Shown here: positions 45,939-57,062 of the stretch, piece after piece
Numbering within the stretch: position 1 is the stretch's first letter
Layout: each line of letters opens with the position of its first letter
Notes under the pieces: model-generated
The model's input: the letters and a program-made list of their open reading frames with translations, nothing else
Told to the model about the DNA's origin: nothing
Databases searched by the model: none
From: Theristus sp. LFF4_11
Taxonomy: Eukaryota > Nematoda > Chromadorea > Monhysterida > Xyalidae
Direction of reading: 5' to 3'
Length of the DNA: 64,000 nt
Assembly: GCA_030248135.1 (NCBI GenBank)
Contig: JASANC010005128.1
Span: forward strand, 59,798-123,797
Translations under genes and position numbers: made by a program

Positions 45939-46310
45939 TGGGTTTGGATCCACATGCTGCAAAAGATAGGTCCAAATTGACGTCGGAGGCTAATTTTCAC
46001 AAAAGTTTTTGTCAATTTTAAGGGCCAAAACAGCCTTATTTTGTTCTGAAAGTGGAATATTCGAATTCAGCGCGTCAGCGCAGTTCGAATGCACCTATTT
46101 TTGTCGACCATTTATTGGATTTTCCTCCGGCATTTTGGAAATTTTTTTCAATTAATAAATAACTGAAAAATTTTGATTAAAAAAACTGGGATTTTCACCT
46201 TTTTTCGAACCCTATTTGCTGGTCTGTTTGTGCTGTCATCTGTCCAACCAAAACCAAACACCACTCAAATCACCAACACCAAATCATCACTGTCGTCAGC
46301 CTAGCCAACC

Positions 46311-49300
46311 ATGACACTGCCACGTGTTGGTGAGTCGCACGATGAAATCAATACAAACCGCACTGCAACGCAACCAACCAGTTGACTTGCTTTCATGTTT
46401 TCGTCTCTGACTGGTTTTGGCGTTGAAACTTTCAACTTTTCCTCACTTCATTTCTTGCTGACTGCTCTTTTTACTGACTGATTTGTTGATTTCCATTTTC
46501 AGCGACCAGCTCTCTGTTTCTTCTGACGGTCGGTTTCGTCACGTTTTTTGGTTTGATTTCGTGTGATCCAGTGTCTCCCACAGCGAATCTTGACGGCAGC
46601 AATAATTTCGACAACCCCCTTGACTTGGCACTGGTCACCAGTTCGAGCAGCACGCATCTGCCATCATTGTTCGCTTCGCATGGACAACAACAGCTGTCCT
46701 TTGACATCGACAACAACCTCATTGAGCAAGTCAGTCTCAATACAACAACCAGTCAGTTCGCTTTTGCCTCTTTTTCAGATGGTCTGCTTTTGTGCTCTCA
46801 ACATCGATCATTGCTTTTGTGGCAGTGGTGCGTTTGTTCGCAGCAACTCGCGTCGCCGATGGACTCGTCGCAGGCTGCGTCGGCGTCGCTGGCCCAGGCG
46901 TACCTGCTGCAGCAGTGGCGCTGCCTCGGCAACTGTGCGCTCTTGTACTCGAGCTCGTGGCCGACCGTGGTCAGCGGGACGCCGCTCGCACGCGTGCTCA
47001 ATGCGTCAACGCCCGTCGCCGTGCCTGGTCGGTCGCTGCATGCAACACCGCGAAACTCACACCCACTGAACAGCATTGCGTTTTCAGTCGTCCGCACTGG
47101 CTGGCACTCTGATCGGTTGCACACTCACCCTCAACAAGATCTATCAGGTGCACGTTACAAAATCAAGTTTCAGGTGTCAACCAAGCAAGCGACTCGCAGC
47201 AGCGCTCTGGCCATCGAATGGCGGTGCAACAGCTGCTGTGGCGTGCCGCTGAGTTGCACATCGAGGACCAGCGACTCGTCTTCGGCCGCATTTGCACGTG
47301 CGCTTCCGATTTTTGCTATTAGTTCATGCAAACTGCAATGGATGTTTCTCATTAATTCGCGTTCTTTGACAAACTATTGAAGCGGCTTTTTGGCATTACT
47401 GGTTTCCTTGCGTTTTTAGCCGTTCTAACAGTGGCGTATCATTGCAGTTTGTACTCGCGTTACACGCGGTGCATCCAGGCGTGTCCGAGCGACATGCTGC
47501 GTGAGTCGGTCGAGGTTGGCTTCGGCACGCTCGACCTGCTCTGCGGCGACATGCACCAAGGTGACACCTCGCGATTCAGTTTTGTGTCCACTTGTGGATG
47601 AGTTTTGTTGTTGTGATTTTGTTGTGGCCTCGTTTTGCGCAGAGTACGTCGCGGCGATGCCGTGTCTGTCGGAGCACGATGTGAGCGTCCAGGTGCATTG
47701 TCGCTCCGCTGCGCAACTGCTCAACAATCGCACGCTCGCCTTGCATTATCTCGATCGCAGTCAGCCACGGAGCAGCGAACAGTGGACGCGACTGTTGACG
47801 GCCTTTTGCGGGTATGCGTCGCTTCATTTGGTTTTTCGGTTTCGGAAGAAACCATTGTTGCTTGTTTTCTTTGCAAGTTTGTTTGTTTGCCGATCAGCGA
47901 TATGAATGCGCAAACAGTCAGCCAAAGTTGGCTTCTCTTCATTTCGGCTGGCCAACCTTCGATCCGATGCGGAAGAGGGGTGGGGTGGGGTGCTGCATCA
48001 GTGACGTGTCCCTCTCAAATCACTGTATGCGCATGGAGCTTGCGTTTTGCAATTGCAATCCCGCATCGAAAAGAACGCGAGCGCAGTTTGCAGTGCGTCC
48101 GTTGAGCACGCGCTGTGTTCGCTGCCGATCGTCGCCCGCGAGTGCGGCATCAACGCGGCGCAGCTGATGGCTGACATTCTGCGACAGGCCATGAGTTCGT
48201 TCGTGTGGGGCTGCGTTGTTGGCTGCTTCACAGATCACAGATACAGTGGTTTTACGGACAACGATTTATGCTGCTGCTAGTTTTGCAATGAATTTACTGC
48301 ATCAGTGGACTGTATTGTGAGTTTGTGAGTTCAGCGACGGCCGAGCAGTTCCTGGAGCGTGTCGGTGTCGCCGTTGACGGAGACGCCTGCGACGATGCGC
48401 TGATTGACGCCGAGCGTGCCGTTCGCTTGGACGCACAGCGCACGCACGCACAACGAGGTGAACGCATCATGGGCCATCGAACACACAAATGAATGCACTG
48501 CATGTATCATTCTCGTATCAGTACACGTGAACGTTTCAATTCGTGCAAAATGAACTGGTCGCTTGAGCTTGCAAGTGTATTGTGACTAGGGTTGTTAAAA
48601 AAAAACAAAAATCGCCATTTTTTTTTAATTTCAAAAATCAAAGTTGTGCTAAATCAATCAGGGAGTCCGAAGAACCACATATGATATGCAAGCGCCTCCC
48701 GAATGACTCCCGTATGGCGCTGAACTTTGCAGATTTTGTTTTGGTGACCTCAATTACCCCTTTTCCAAACCGTCACCATGCCTCTTCTTGTGTTTTGACC
48801 TCCAAAACGTCACTAACTGTCCCCAGCTAAACTAATGCTAAAGTGAAGACCAACATACCGTCTTGAAATTCGATCAATTCTTCTGATGGTGTCGCGACGA
48901 CACGACACGAAGCAGCAACCAGACAACGTAGCGCTTGCAAACGGAGCAGCGAGCACAATCGGACGCTCTGCGAGGCGAATCGTCACCTTATCTGCATCGG
49001 AAATGGTAGGCCAAGCTTTGGGACGCTCAAAAACTTCATCGCAGATGTTGTCGAAGCCTAAAATCAGTCGGTAAAACGGTCCAAAATCGACTGCTAAAGG
49101 TTTTACGATGTAAATTTTTGTTGAACTTTCAAAAAATTGTGCCAAAATTGAGGTTTTCAGAGCATATTAGAGGAAAATTTTTCGAATTAAAAAAAATCAC
49201 TTAAAAAAATTCCATTTTCCAAAAAAAACAACCCTAATTGTAACAGACAAGCTAGTGCTCTGTTTGTGCCACAGCAGTTGTTCACGGCAGTGCCAGTACT

Positions 49301-49625
49301 CTGTTTACGTTGTTCACGCCGTTGGCAGTGTTGTGTTTGTTTGCCACACCGTGCCCGTTTGTTCACAGAAGCAGCGGCGGCTGCGCACGAGACGCACGTG
49401 CACGAGCACATCGGCCACGAGCAGCTGGACGATGTCGACACGTTGGTGCCTCAGATGCGCACGTCACACGGTGGCCGTTGCTGTGCGTTTGCTGCTCTGT
49501 GCAACATTTACACGCCGCGTTCACGGTTTTTATTACAATTTTCAGCGTCTCCCACGTCAACAACTTCTTTAGTTACGTTGTTTTCGGCGGCAGCAACTGT
49601 TCTGCTCAGGAAAAATGCGCCGTGA
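46311..49625 (+). CDS. Secreted or surface cysteine-rich protein, 428 aa, 11 exons
   Basis: Exons 46311-46329, 46503-46729, 46826-47020, 47088-47147, 47200-47297, 47448-47560, 47643-47811, 48094-48194, 48335-48457, 49369-49470 and 49546-49625 sum to an exact frame. A signal peptide is clear (SSLFLLTVGFVTFFGLISC). A polar linker, then WRCLGNC and a helical stretch (RMAVQQLLWRAAELHIE) follow. An eight-cysteine segment has spacing C-3-C-19-C-12-C-11-C-35-C-8-C-8-C. Then comes an Ala/His/Glu-rich stretch, and a C-terminal hydrophobic tail (SLVTLFSAAATVLL + RKNAP) like a GPI-addition signal or short anchor. Sequons NAS and NRT are present. The cysteine layout recalls nematode secreted domains (DUF19, chondroitin proteoglycan 4), but I cannot assign one. 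The ends of exons 3 and 8 are the least certain. Intron 9 contains a hAT-like element. Confidence 0.75.
48587..49236 (+). mobile_element. hAT-like non-autonomous element, family 1, in intron
   Basis: Ends TAGGGTTGTT and AACAACCCTA. Flanks ATTGTGAC and ATTGTAAC form an 8-bp duplication with one mismatch. Nearly identical over its interior to 1,471-2,174 (same orientation), with deletions of a few tens of bases. It sits in the intron 48458-49368 of the cysteine-rich gene, which explains why that intron is much longer than its neighbours. Confidence 0.9.
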
Positions 49626-49959
49626 TTTTCATTTCTTTTATTTTTTTGTTGCTGTTCCGTGTCAATCAAAATTATTTTCTTTTCATTCACGTTCATGGAC
49701 TTCAAAAGCTGTGCGGGTATTTTTCTGCAATTAGAAATTTTCACTCCGTTTTTTAGATGTTTCTCAACTTGCACTTTTGCGGGTTTTTTTGTTTTATGTG
49801 GTTTTTATACCTATTCGTTTTTATAGAACCGAAAATTCGCACTATCACGTGATCCACGCTTTATTTTTCATACTTTCTGGAACTATATTTGTGAACGGCA
49901 CATTGTTTCATCTTGATTTCCCATTTCTGTGTTCGTTCAGTTTATATTTTGATTTGTAT

Positions 49960-50230
49960 TTGTGAACACACAAAGACACTGATTAAAAATGTGAAAAAAA
50001 AAATAAAAAATAAAAATGATAAAAAATTATATAGTAGAAAAAACCTATAAACTTAACATCCTAATTAAACCTGGCAGGTTTCGGCGCTTTAATTCAAGAC
50101 CTGACTTGATGCAATCCCGGAGCGCCATAAACGCCTAAGCGTTTATCCATAGTGCAGATGCACCGGTCTTCAGTTGAAACCGGGATTGACAGCTTAAAAT
50201 TTGTTAGCCTAACAGTAAACTTTGATTGTT
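49960..50230. repeat. Dispersed repeat sharing two blocks with 61.2-62.1 kb
   Basis: GTGAACACACAAAGACACTG with an A-rich tract, and ACCTGGCAGGTTTCGGCGCT, both recur in the same order near 61,190 and 62,052, where a hAT-like element separates them. A cloverleaf-like set of inverted repeats follows at 50,112-50,188 in this copy only. Confidence 0.65.
50112..50188. ncRNA. 77-nt cloverleaf of perfect inverted repeats
   Basis: CAATCCC pairs with GGGATTG to close the unit. Inside are three hairpins: ATAAACGC/GCGTTTAT with a 4-nt loop, GTGCA/TGCAC with a 2-nt loop, and GGT-TTCA/TGAA-ACC with a one-base bulge. Overall length and the 7-bp closing stem recall a tRNA, but the loops are too small and no anticodon loop or TTC loop exists. 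It may be a structured RNA, a recombination site, or part of a mobile element. Confidence 0.4.
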
Positions 50231-50683
50231 GGTTGAAAATATCCGTATCCATCGAGAACGAAATAAATAAATGTTAAGCTACCGCGTGAACTTGTTTGCC
50301 AAACTTTCAATGCTTGTGGAAAAGGACTGCTTAAAAACTGGCATGGGCAAAACTCAACTTCCCGTTCTTATTGCTCATCTCATTTTGAAAACATGCAAAC
50401 TTGACTGATTTGCAGTGAACAGCTGAACCGTGCAGTTGGTCTCCGTGATTGGGTCAAAGGTCAGCACTCAGCGTGTAATGTTCCCAATGTGACTTGTTAT
50501 GGGGACTACCCGTTTGGTTGTCTCCCGCTTTCAATCTAAAGCTGAAGGAAGTCTGCCACTAAACAGTAAACAAAACTGTTGATTGATTTTATTCGACACA
50601 TGGCAAGTGTCGCGTTGTCAGAAAGTTTCAGTGTTGTAGAGACGTTCATTCGCCTATCGTGCATGTTGTGTGTTGAACACGTA

Positions 50684-50836
50684 CAGTCGAACTCTGAATT
50701 ATAGGGATAAGCTGACTGGTAGGTGGTCACGTGCAAGCATGCTTTCTGTGCAAACCAAACTGCCCCACAACAACAACTGCACATAAAGCATACCAACGAC
50801 GACGCTGATTCCCTATAACTTTTATGAGTTCGACTG
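50684..50836. mobile_element. Short pogo-like MITE
   Basis: Inverted ends begin CAGTCGAACTC and are followed by a TATAGGGA-type block on both sides. TA stands immediately outside each end (50682-50683 and 50837-50838). End sequence and TA target resemble pogo/Tigger derivatives. It is 153 bp long with no coding capacity. The plus-strand A/T region around it yields a spurious minus-strand frame. Confidence 0.7.
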
Positions 50837-50958
50837 TAAATTTCCTCAAATAGTTTACTGTGACAAAAACAACACAACAACGTTGCACAAACAACAATGA
50901 CAACAAGCAATACCGACGGTTGCACCAAACTCATGACGCGTCATCACATTCGTCATTG

Positions 50959-51496
50959 TCACCGTCGTGCAGCCGTGTAGTAGATGGGGTTGAACAGTGA
51001 TGAACTGCTGGCTGTGCAAGTGGACGAGTTCAAGTCGCTCTGATTACTGGCAGCCACTATTGACACCCTCGTCGCCAACAGTCGTGGTTGACTGGCTGTT
51101 GTTGACGTGCAAATCAGTGGCGAGCCACGACATCGGTCGACTGTGCTTCTGTGCGGAGTTTGATGTGCACGCACCGAGCCGTCTATCGAATCTTGCCTCT
51201 GCTGCGAGTTCTCGTCTCTATGAACACACTCATTCGCATTGCTGACGCACATCTCCAGCCAGTACTCTTTGGTGATGTAGATGGAAACGAGCAGCCAGGC
51301 AGTGAGCAGCGAAACGCCGAACCAATAGATGTACCATTGTTGTTGTTCCGCGACACTCGGTTCAAGGTCCATTTTACGCCTGCTGTCTGTCAGGTCAGTC
51401 GACTTTTGATATCAGATGCAGTCGGTCGAACTTGATGAGAAATCGGCTGTGCCGTGAAATGTGATGGTCTCGCATGTTGCTCCACAATTCATTGCG
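50959..51496 (-). CDS. Single-pass membrane protein, C-terminal part (two exons found)
   Basis: Not recognised. Exons 51496-51432 and 51379-50959 join in frame (SRFLIK then RKMDLEPS). The second exon has strong G/C third positions. After RNELWSNMRDHH and a polar linker comes one hydrophobic segment, YWFGVSLLTAWLLVSIYI, followed by a Ser/Thr-rich tail of about 105 residues ending NPIYYTAARR. The acceptor before 51496 (TTGTTGTTGCAG) shows that at least one more exon lies upstream, but I could not find it; 51,500-53,300 shows nothing convincing. If ATG 51372 were the start, the protein would be 137 aa with an internal signal anchor. Confidence 0.5.
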
Positions 51497-53344
51497 CTGC
51501 AACAACAAAACTAACAAAACATTCGAAAGGCAAAGAAAATGATGCCACGTTGGTTTGATCGATGTTACTTTCTATCGCAGTAACGCAACAAAAAACTGGA
51601 AAGTGTTCCATCCGAAAAAAAGTGAAAAAACTGGAACGCCACAGTTGCCGGTAAAAATTTTAATTTTGTCATATTTGACTAAAAATTGCAACTTTGACTT
51701 TACCGATATGCAGAAACTAACCACTTTTGAAACAACTGAATACCCATGGGCCATCAAAAGCGACGCAATGTGTAAGCCCGAAAAGTAAAATAGTTTGACA
51801 GCGACACGAACAGTTATGAACGTTAGAAGTTTTCAAAATCGATAATACTGATTACAGGCAAGGCCGAAAAAATCACGCATCATCACCGGTTTATCATGGT
51901 GGTGACAACTTGAGAAATCGATGACCACTAAAAATAAGTAGTTATAAAAGATGGAAGTTGTTTGTTCTACTGCAATGAAATTGTGCAATGCTGTTTATTT
52001 GTGCACAGTATTTTTTTGCAAATTGTAAAGTGCACACGTGCAAACACATGGGCATAGATCATGTACATTGTAGCCGCGAGAAAGCGTTTACTTGTTACGT
52101 TTGCACTTCATGGCATTGGCAGGTTGTTGAGCACATCTCTTAAACGAAGGTAAACGTAACCAGGGCGAAAAACTTATCACTAATCGATTTTAAAAACGTA
52201 AGTACGGCGAACTGCACACGTAAAAAATGGCGGCTAACATCGGAGCAAACGTGTGGCGTGTGTTAACCACAATAAGATTCATCATAAAAGTTTCAACAAC
52301 ATACGGTACTTGCGCTAGGTTGGGGCAATGAAAGCCGAGACAAGCCTGGCAAAGGCACGGTGCTAACTTTGTTACAAAATGACAAGATACTGACGGAACG
52401 AATAACTCATTTTTATTTCCTACCTCACACCACAAGACAAGTTCGCTGTGAGCTCTTGACACCATTGTCACTGGTGATGCAAGTGAGAGCATTGTAAGTG
52501 CACAAGATTTGAAACTATAAAACGGTTACATCCGACTGCTTGCATATTCACTCAAAGCGTGACTTCAAATTCGTTTTTTTTTTCATTCCAAACATTTTCA
52601 TTAAGTCCATTAATCTTTGAAAACAAGCAATATTCAACAAAAATATTCACCGATTCATTCGACAACAATAATACCCATCTCATGATTTTTTCCAAACCGA
52701 GTAGAGCAACAGACAAATATCCAGTCCTTTTACAAAAGTCAAGTTTTGGTGCAAAAACCTTGAAAAACGAAGGAATGACAGAACAAAATTGGACAGGCAA
52801 GGAAAAAACAAACCTCGAACGACAAATTTGTTTTTTAGCAAAATATGGAATAAACTCTGCACGAGGGTCGAAAACAAAAATGCCAACAATGTCATGGAAA
52901 AAGCAATATTCAGACAAGACATATGACAGAATAAATTCCATACACACTCAATCCAAAACTAACCAACTAACAATGCTAAGAACGAACCATCTAAAATTTC
53001 ATGGTAACAAATTTAATTAACATTTAGCTTAACTGAGAAACCCACACGAGTCCAGGGGTCCTAGAATCCCAGTCCAGAGTTCCTTTCGGTTTTTAGCTTT
53101 TGTATTGCACAACGCAAGTGAACGCAGGATGAAACCTAGCCTACATACATGAAGGTTTAGTGACACAGCGCAAAACTCCGCACACACACATAATAAAAAC
53201 GAGACACACTGAAGAACAATTAGAATGTACAAGTGGAGTTCGCATTTTATATCACAATCGAATTGTTCACAAACAAATATTCAACGGCTTACGTGTATAA
53301 TTTGAGATTTTCAATTCACATTTTTGAAACCCGATTAAGTGCTA
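51497..53344. other. Region with no recognised gene
   Basis: AT-rich. May contain missing 5' exons of the single-pass protein and the 3' untranslated region of the TSC22 gene. A plus-strand frame at 52,559-53,020 has AT-rich codons and no domain, and is not supported. Confidence 0.35.
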
Positions 53345-53925
53345 TCATTGACTTCTATTAGTGAGGCTAGATGAATTGGTCGTGGTTGCGCCTGTTGATG
53401 GAGGTGGAGGCAGCTGAGCAAGGATTTCTTCCGAGGCACACTCGCGTAGCAAACGGTTCTCTGCCTCCAGGCGAAGTACCTGCACGATCGAAGCGAAAAA
53501 CGGCGATTTGTGACTTGTAGATTTGTCTCGGAGGAGTCTCCGAGACGTTGACGTTCGCTGATGGTGGAAGCCATTGAATGCAGAAGCCTCCGTTGTCCCA
53601 ACTAACCTTGTGTTCGAGATCACCAATTTTAGCCCTCAGCACATCGATTTCCTCACGGACGGCGTACATTAAATGCGATTTGACTAGATCCTGAAATGTT
53701 TTGTGCGGTTAGCCACAAGCGAACTTTGTAACCGGATCAATCAGTAAACAGGCATGCTACCGACCATGGCTTGTTCAATTTTGCTGTCGATGTTGGCCGC
53801 GTTGCCGCTCTGCGCAATCGGGCTGCAAACAAATCGAACTTGTCATCTGAATTAACCAACAAACAGTTTCGGGTCAAACGGTAAACGCTACAGATGCGCA
53901 CATACCCGTAAATTTGGTATTTCAT
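53345..53925 (-). CDS. TSC22D: TSC22-domain protein, short isoform, 98 aa, 4 exons
   Basis: A leucine-zipper regulator of the TSC22/GILZ/bunched family that forms homo- and heterodimers and controls growth and stress responses. Exons 53925-53906, 53822-53765, 53690-53607 and 53479-53345 close in frame. The TSC box is unmistakable: IDSKIEQAM joined to DLVKSHLMYAVREE, followed by a zipper with leucines in IDVLRAKIGDLEHKVLRLEAENRLL, then the short proline- and Ser/Thr-rich tail. The short start exon encodes MKYQIYG. The phase-2 acceptor at 53822 can also receive the exon ending at 59155, as in the long isoforms known from flies and vertebrates. Confidence 0.9.
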
Positions 53926-54319
53926 CTTGCGCAACGCTAGCAAGCGTTCCCCGTCATTGAATTACAAGCATCAAAGCCGTTTAATCAAAAGTTTAGTGTT
54001 GGCTTAGCCGAGTCAGTAACCTTTCAAACCAAATAGTGGCCATATATACAGCTTCCTGTTCCTTATGTTCTCGAGGTACATGACATACAATTAGCAACAA
54101 ACAACAGGAAAGCCAACATACATCAAGTTCCAACATGCAATAACATTCCATGTGTTTTGAACATGTGATTCTACCTAATTCAGTTTTCATTAAGATGCAG
54201 ATACACATTACTAAGCTATGTAACAAGTTCTTTAAAAACTGGACCTAAATTAATCACGAGACCATAACACGTGTGCAACTCGCGTGTGGCTAGCTTTCAA
54301 TTTCAACTTTGATTAAATA

Positions 54320-57062
54320 TCTATAATACTAAGATAGTAAGAAAGTTTGCTTGATTGTTTGTTTGTCCGCAGCTTTTTGCTATATATAGCATCGTCTGTA
54401 GCTTCACTCCAATTTTTTTCATGGTTCATGTGAACTGTTTTTCAATCTCTGTTTTGTGAAAAGTCCAAATCATCATCATTCCCATGCAATAAAAGTATCA
54501 GTTCATGATCGACCACTTTAATTTGGCTGCTGCTGCTGCTGCTGTTCGCCATCTACACCAATCGAATTAGAATGGCAGTTGCTGAACAAATAGGCTAAAC
54601 AGGTTCCACAACAAATAAATTGCAGCATCAACAAAGACGTGGCCATGATCGATAGCGAATCAGTGGAACGGTCCACACATAATCGATCAATTTTGAACGG
54701 GATGATTGTTGATGATCCTGAAGATTGATTTCTGTTATACTGAACAGGAATTTCAGCGGAATGTAACTGACTAATACCAGATTGCTTTTCAATTTTTTAA
54801 ATATTTTAAACGGGTATCGGACTATCGGTTAATTGTTACTGATCAAACAGCATTGTTTTTTCATGTTTTGAACGGGAGTAGTAGCAGTTGAACGATAATC
54901 GACGAACGGAAAGGTAATGAAACAAGATGGATGTTTGATACTTTGAACTGGAATGGCTGTTAATTGTCGCTGATCAAAAAAGATTGTGTTTTGATACTTT
55001 AAACTGGAATGACACAGATATCAAAGCTGATTTAAGCTGATCAAAGAAGACTGATACGATAATTAAGCGACACTGAAGAAGCTAATCAAAAAAATTGATT
55101 TTTTAAATGGGAATGGCAGTTGTTTGCTGCTGATTAAAAAGATTGCTTTTCATATATTAAACGGGTTGTGTTGCTTGCTGATCACAGATTATTACATGTA
55201 CGTTGAATTGAAAAGCAGGTTCTAATCAAAATGACTGGCAAATTTTTGAAAATTCGGCAAAAAATCTGTTGCTTTTATCGATGCTGAAACCAGCGTTAAC
55301 AAAACCACACAGTAACAAGTAAGTGCTGTCGTGACTAAATCAGGTTATGATCGAAAGCAACAAATTCAGCGAAAGCGCGGTAGTTGAAAAAAAACTGTTT
55401 TCAAAAAGAAACTGAAAATGCTGCGATTTTTAAAAGGTACTAGCCAATTGACCCGAGCGTATGTGGCTTAATCAATGCCAAGCCTTTTTCGTGAAGTGGC
55501 ATTGACTTAGAAAGAAAAAACAGTAACGTTTACTGAATAATAACCCTGAAGAAAATTTACCTTGTGCTGCCGTGAAGTCGCCTACAATACAATATTTCTA
55601 ATGTATTTAAATAAATAAAAAATGCGAAGTTTATGATTTTGCTATTTTTACCCGTTTACCCTAACCGAAGGCAAGCCTTTTTGTAAGTGAAGTAAAATTG
55701 AATAAAAAATATAAAAACTAACGTTTTTTTCATTTACCCGTTTTAAAAAGCTAATGCTTTTTTACCCGTTTACCTAAGCCAAGCCTTTTTTGTAAAGTGA
55801 AAATGCAAAGTTTATGATTTTGCTATTTTTACCCGTTCACCCTAACCTAAGTCAAGCCTTTTTGTGTGTGAAGTAAGATTGAATAAAAACATAAAAACTA
55901 ACGTTTTTTTCAATTACCCGTTTTAAAAAGCTAATGCTTTTTTACCCGTTTACTTAAGCCAAGCCTTTTTTGCAAAGTGAAAATGCGAAGTTTATGATTT
56001 TGCTATTTTTACCCGTTCACCCTAACCTAAGTCAAGCCTTTTTGTAAGTTAAGTAAGATTGAATAAAAAATACAAAAATTACGTTTTCTTATTAAAAAAT
56101 ACCCGTTTTAAAAAGCTAATGCTTCTTTTACCCGGTCACCCTAACATAAGCCAAGCCTTTTTTCTAAAGTGAAAATGAATAGAAGAAACAAAAAAGTGAC
56201 GTTTATAATTTTGTTTTGCAGTCATTGCATCTTTTAACCCGCTTACCCCAACATGACCCAAACAATTTGCAAAGTGAAAATGAATGGTAAATACCATTTC
56301 GACCCAATTAAAAAAACTAACTTTTTTCAGAGACGGTTTTGTTACATCTTTCGCAGTCGCTCGTCAAGTTTTGAGCAGCAACAATTGCCAGTTGCCCATC
56401 GTGCGTTACGTTGAAATTATCGCTCATAACCATGGAGTATCATATTGAAAATGAAACATGGAGTACCAAATTTCAATGAACATGTACTTGTTTTGAATCC
56501 AAAGTGCAACTTGCAATGCCGATGTCGATGTGCGTTTTGCAACCCGATTTTTGAAAACAAAAAAGTTCAAACTTTTTTCAAAGACGGTTTTGTTACATCT
56601 TTCCCAGTCGATCATCAAGTTTTGATCAGCCACGCTTCCATTTGCCTATGCTGCGTTGAACTGTCTCTGTTGTCGAAAGAGTATCATGATGACTCCAGCT
56701 ATATGAAGAGCGACGTTTTGAGAAAACAATCTCAACTGGCATTAATTAAAAATAGGTTAAGGAAATTGAGATGGAGTTTTCTTAAGTAGCAAAAAAGGGC
56801 GCCAATTCAAATTGCAAAAAAGTGCCACGCACAGACACTTTGTAAATTTAATAATATAGATGAAGCATCGACGGCTACAAATTGCTTTGAAAATGAACGA
56901 TCATTGCATGGTAAATGAACAACATTCGCTTGAAGCAGCTCAAAATCAAAATCCAATGCATTTTTAATCCGAGTCGTGGGCACAGGTCAAAAGGCTAAAA
57001 TCCACACAAAAATAACTGTATTTTGTCAGCTAACCGTGCCGTAGGCACGGGTTATCTGCTAG
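54320..57062 (+). mobile_element. Non-autonomous Helitron, 2.7 kb
   Basis: The 5' end is TCTATAATACTAAGATAGTA, a common Helitron terminus, followed by TTGTTTGTTTGTCCG. The 3' end has the hairpin CCGTGCC-GTA-GGCACGG and stops GTTATCTGCTAG. It is inserted between A (54319) and T (57063), as Helitrons are. No Rep/helicase gene is present. The interior contains diverged repeats near 54,700-55,200 around GAATGGC...GCTGATCAAAAAGATTG and a 180-bp array at 55,621-56,172. An unassigned 114-residue frame lies at 56,445-56,789. It sits upstream of the short TSC22 start, inside the presumed long-isoform intron. Confidence 0.85.
55621..56172 (+). repeat. 180-bp tandem array inside the Helitron
   Basis: Three units starting at 55621, 55802 and 55982, each opening AATGC(G/A)AAGTTTATGATTT and containing ACCCGTTTTAAAAAGCTAAT and the phrase AAGCCTTTTT twice, so each unit is itself an imperfect two-fold repeat. 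Confidence 0.85.

Larger units (their letters stand above)
43719..46214. mobile_element. Composite hAT-like element with nested foldback repeats
   Basis: Outer ends are TAGGGTTCG and CGAACCCTA followed by T/A-rich subterminal tracts. TTTGCTGG occurs directly after the right end (46215-46222) and also on the left (43707-43714), there separated from the element by TTGG. Inside are an orphan TAGGGTTGTT end (43931), a poly-G tract, a giant inverted repeat (44,091-45,371) and a smaller one (45,699-45,938). Between the last two, GCCTCCGTG...GTTTTGTTAA is repeated three times. No transposase is recognised; a short frame at 45,517-45,714 is unassigned. Probably several insertions stacked in one site. 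Confidence 0.75.

Noticed and set aside
50204..50218. Integron attC-like core (GTTAGCCTAAC)
   Set aside because: Short palindrome in a eukaryotic intron-rich context; no integrase or second core site.
50536..50934. 132-residue minus-strand frame with a hydrophobic start
   Set aside because: It runs through the TA-flanked MITE at 50,684-50,836 and lacks coding bias.
52559..53020. 153-residue plus-strand frame
   Set aside because: AT-rich codon use unlike the real genes, no domain, and no splice support.
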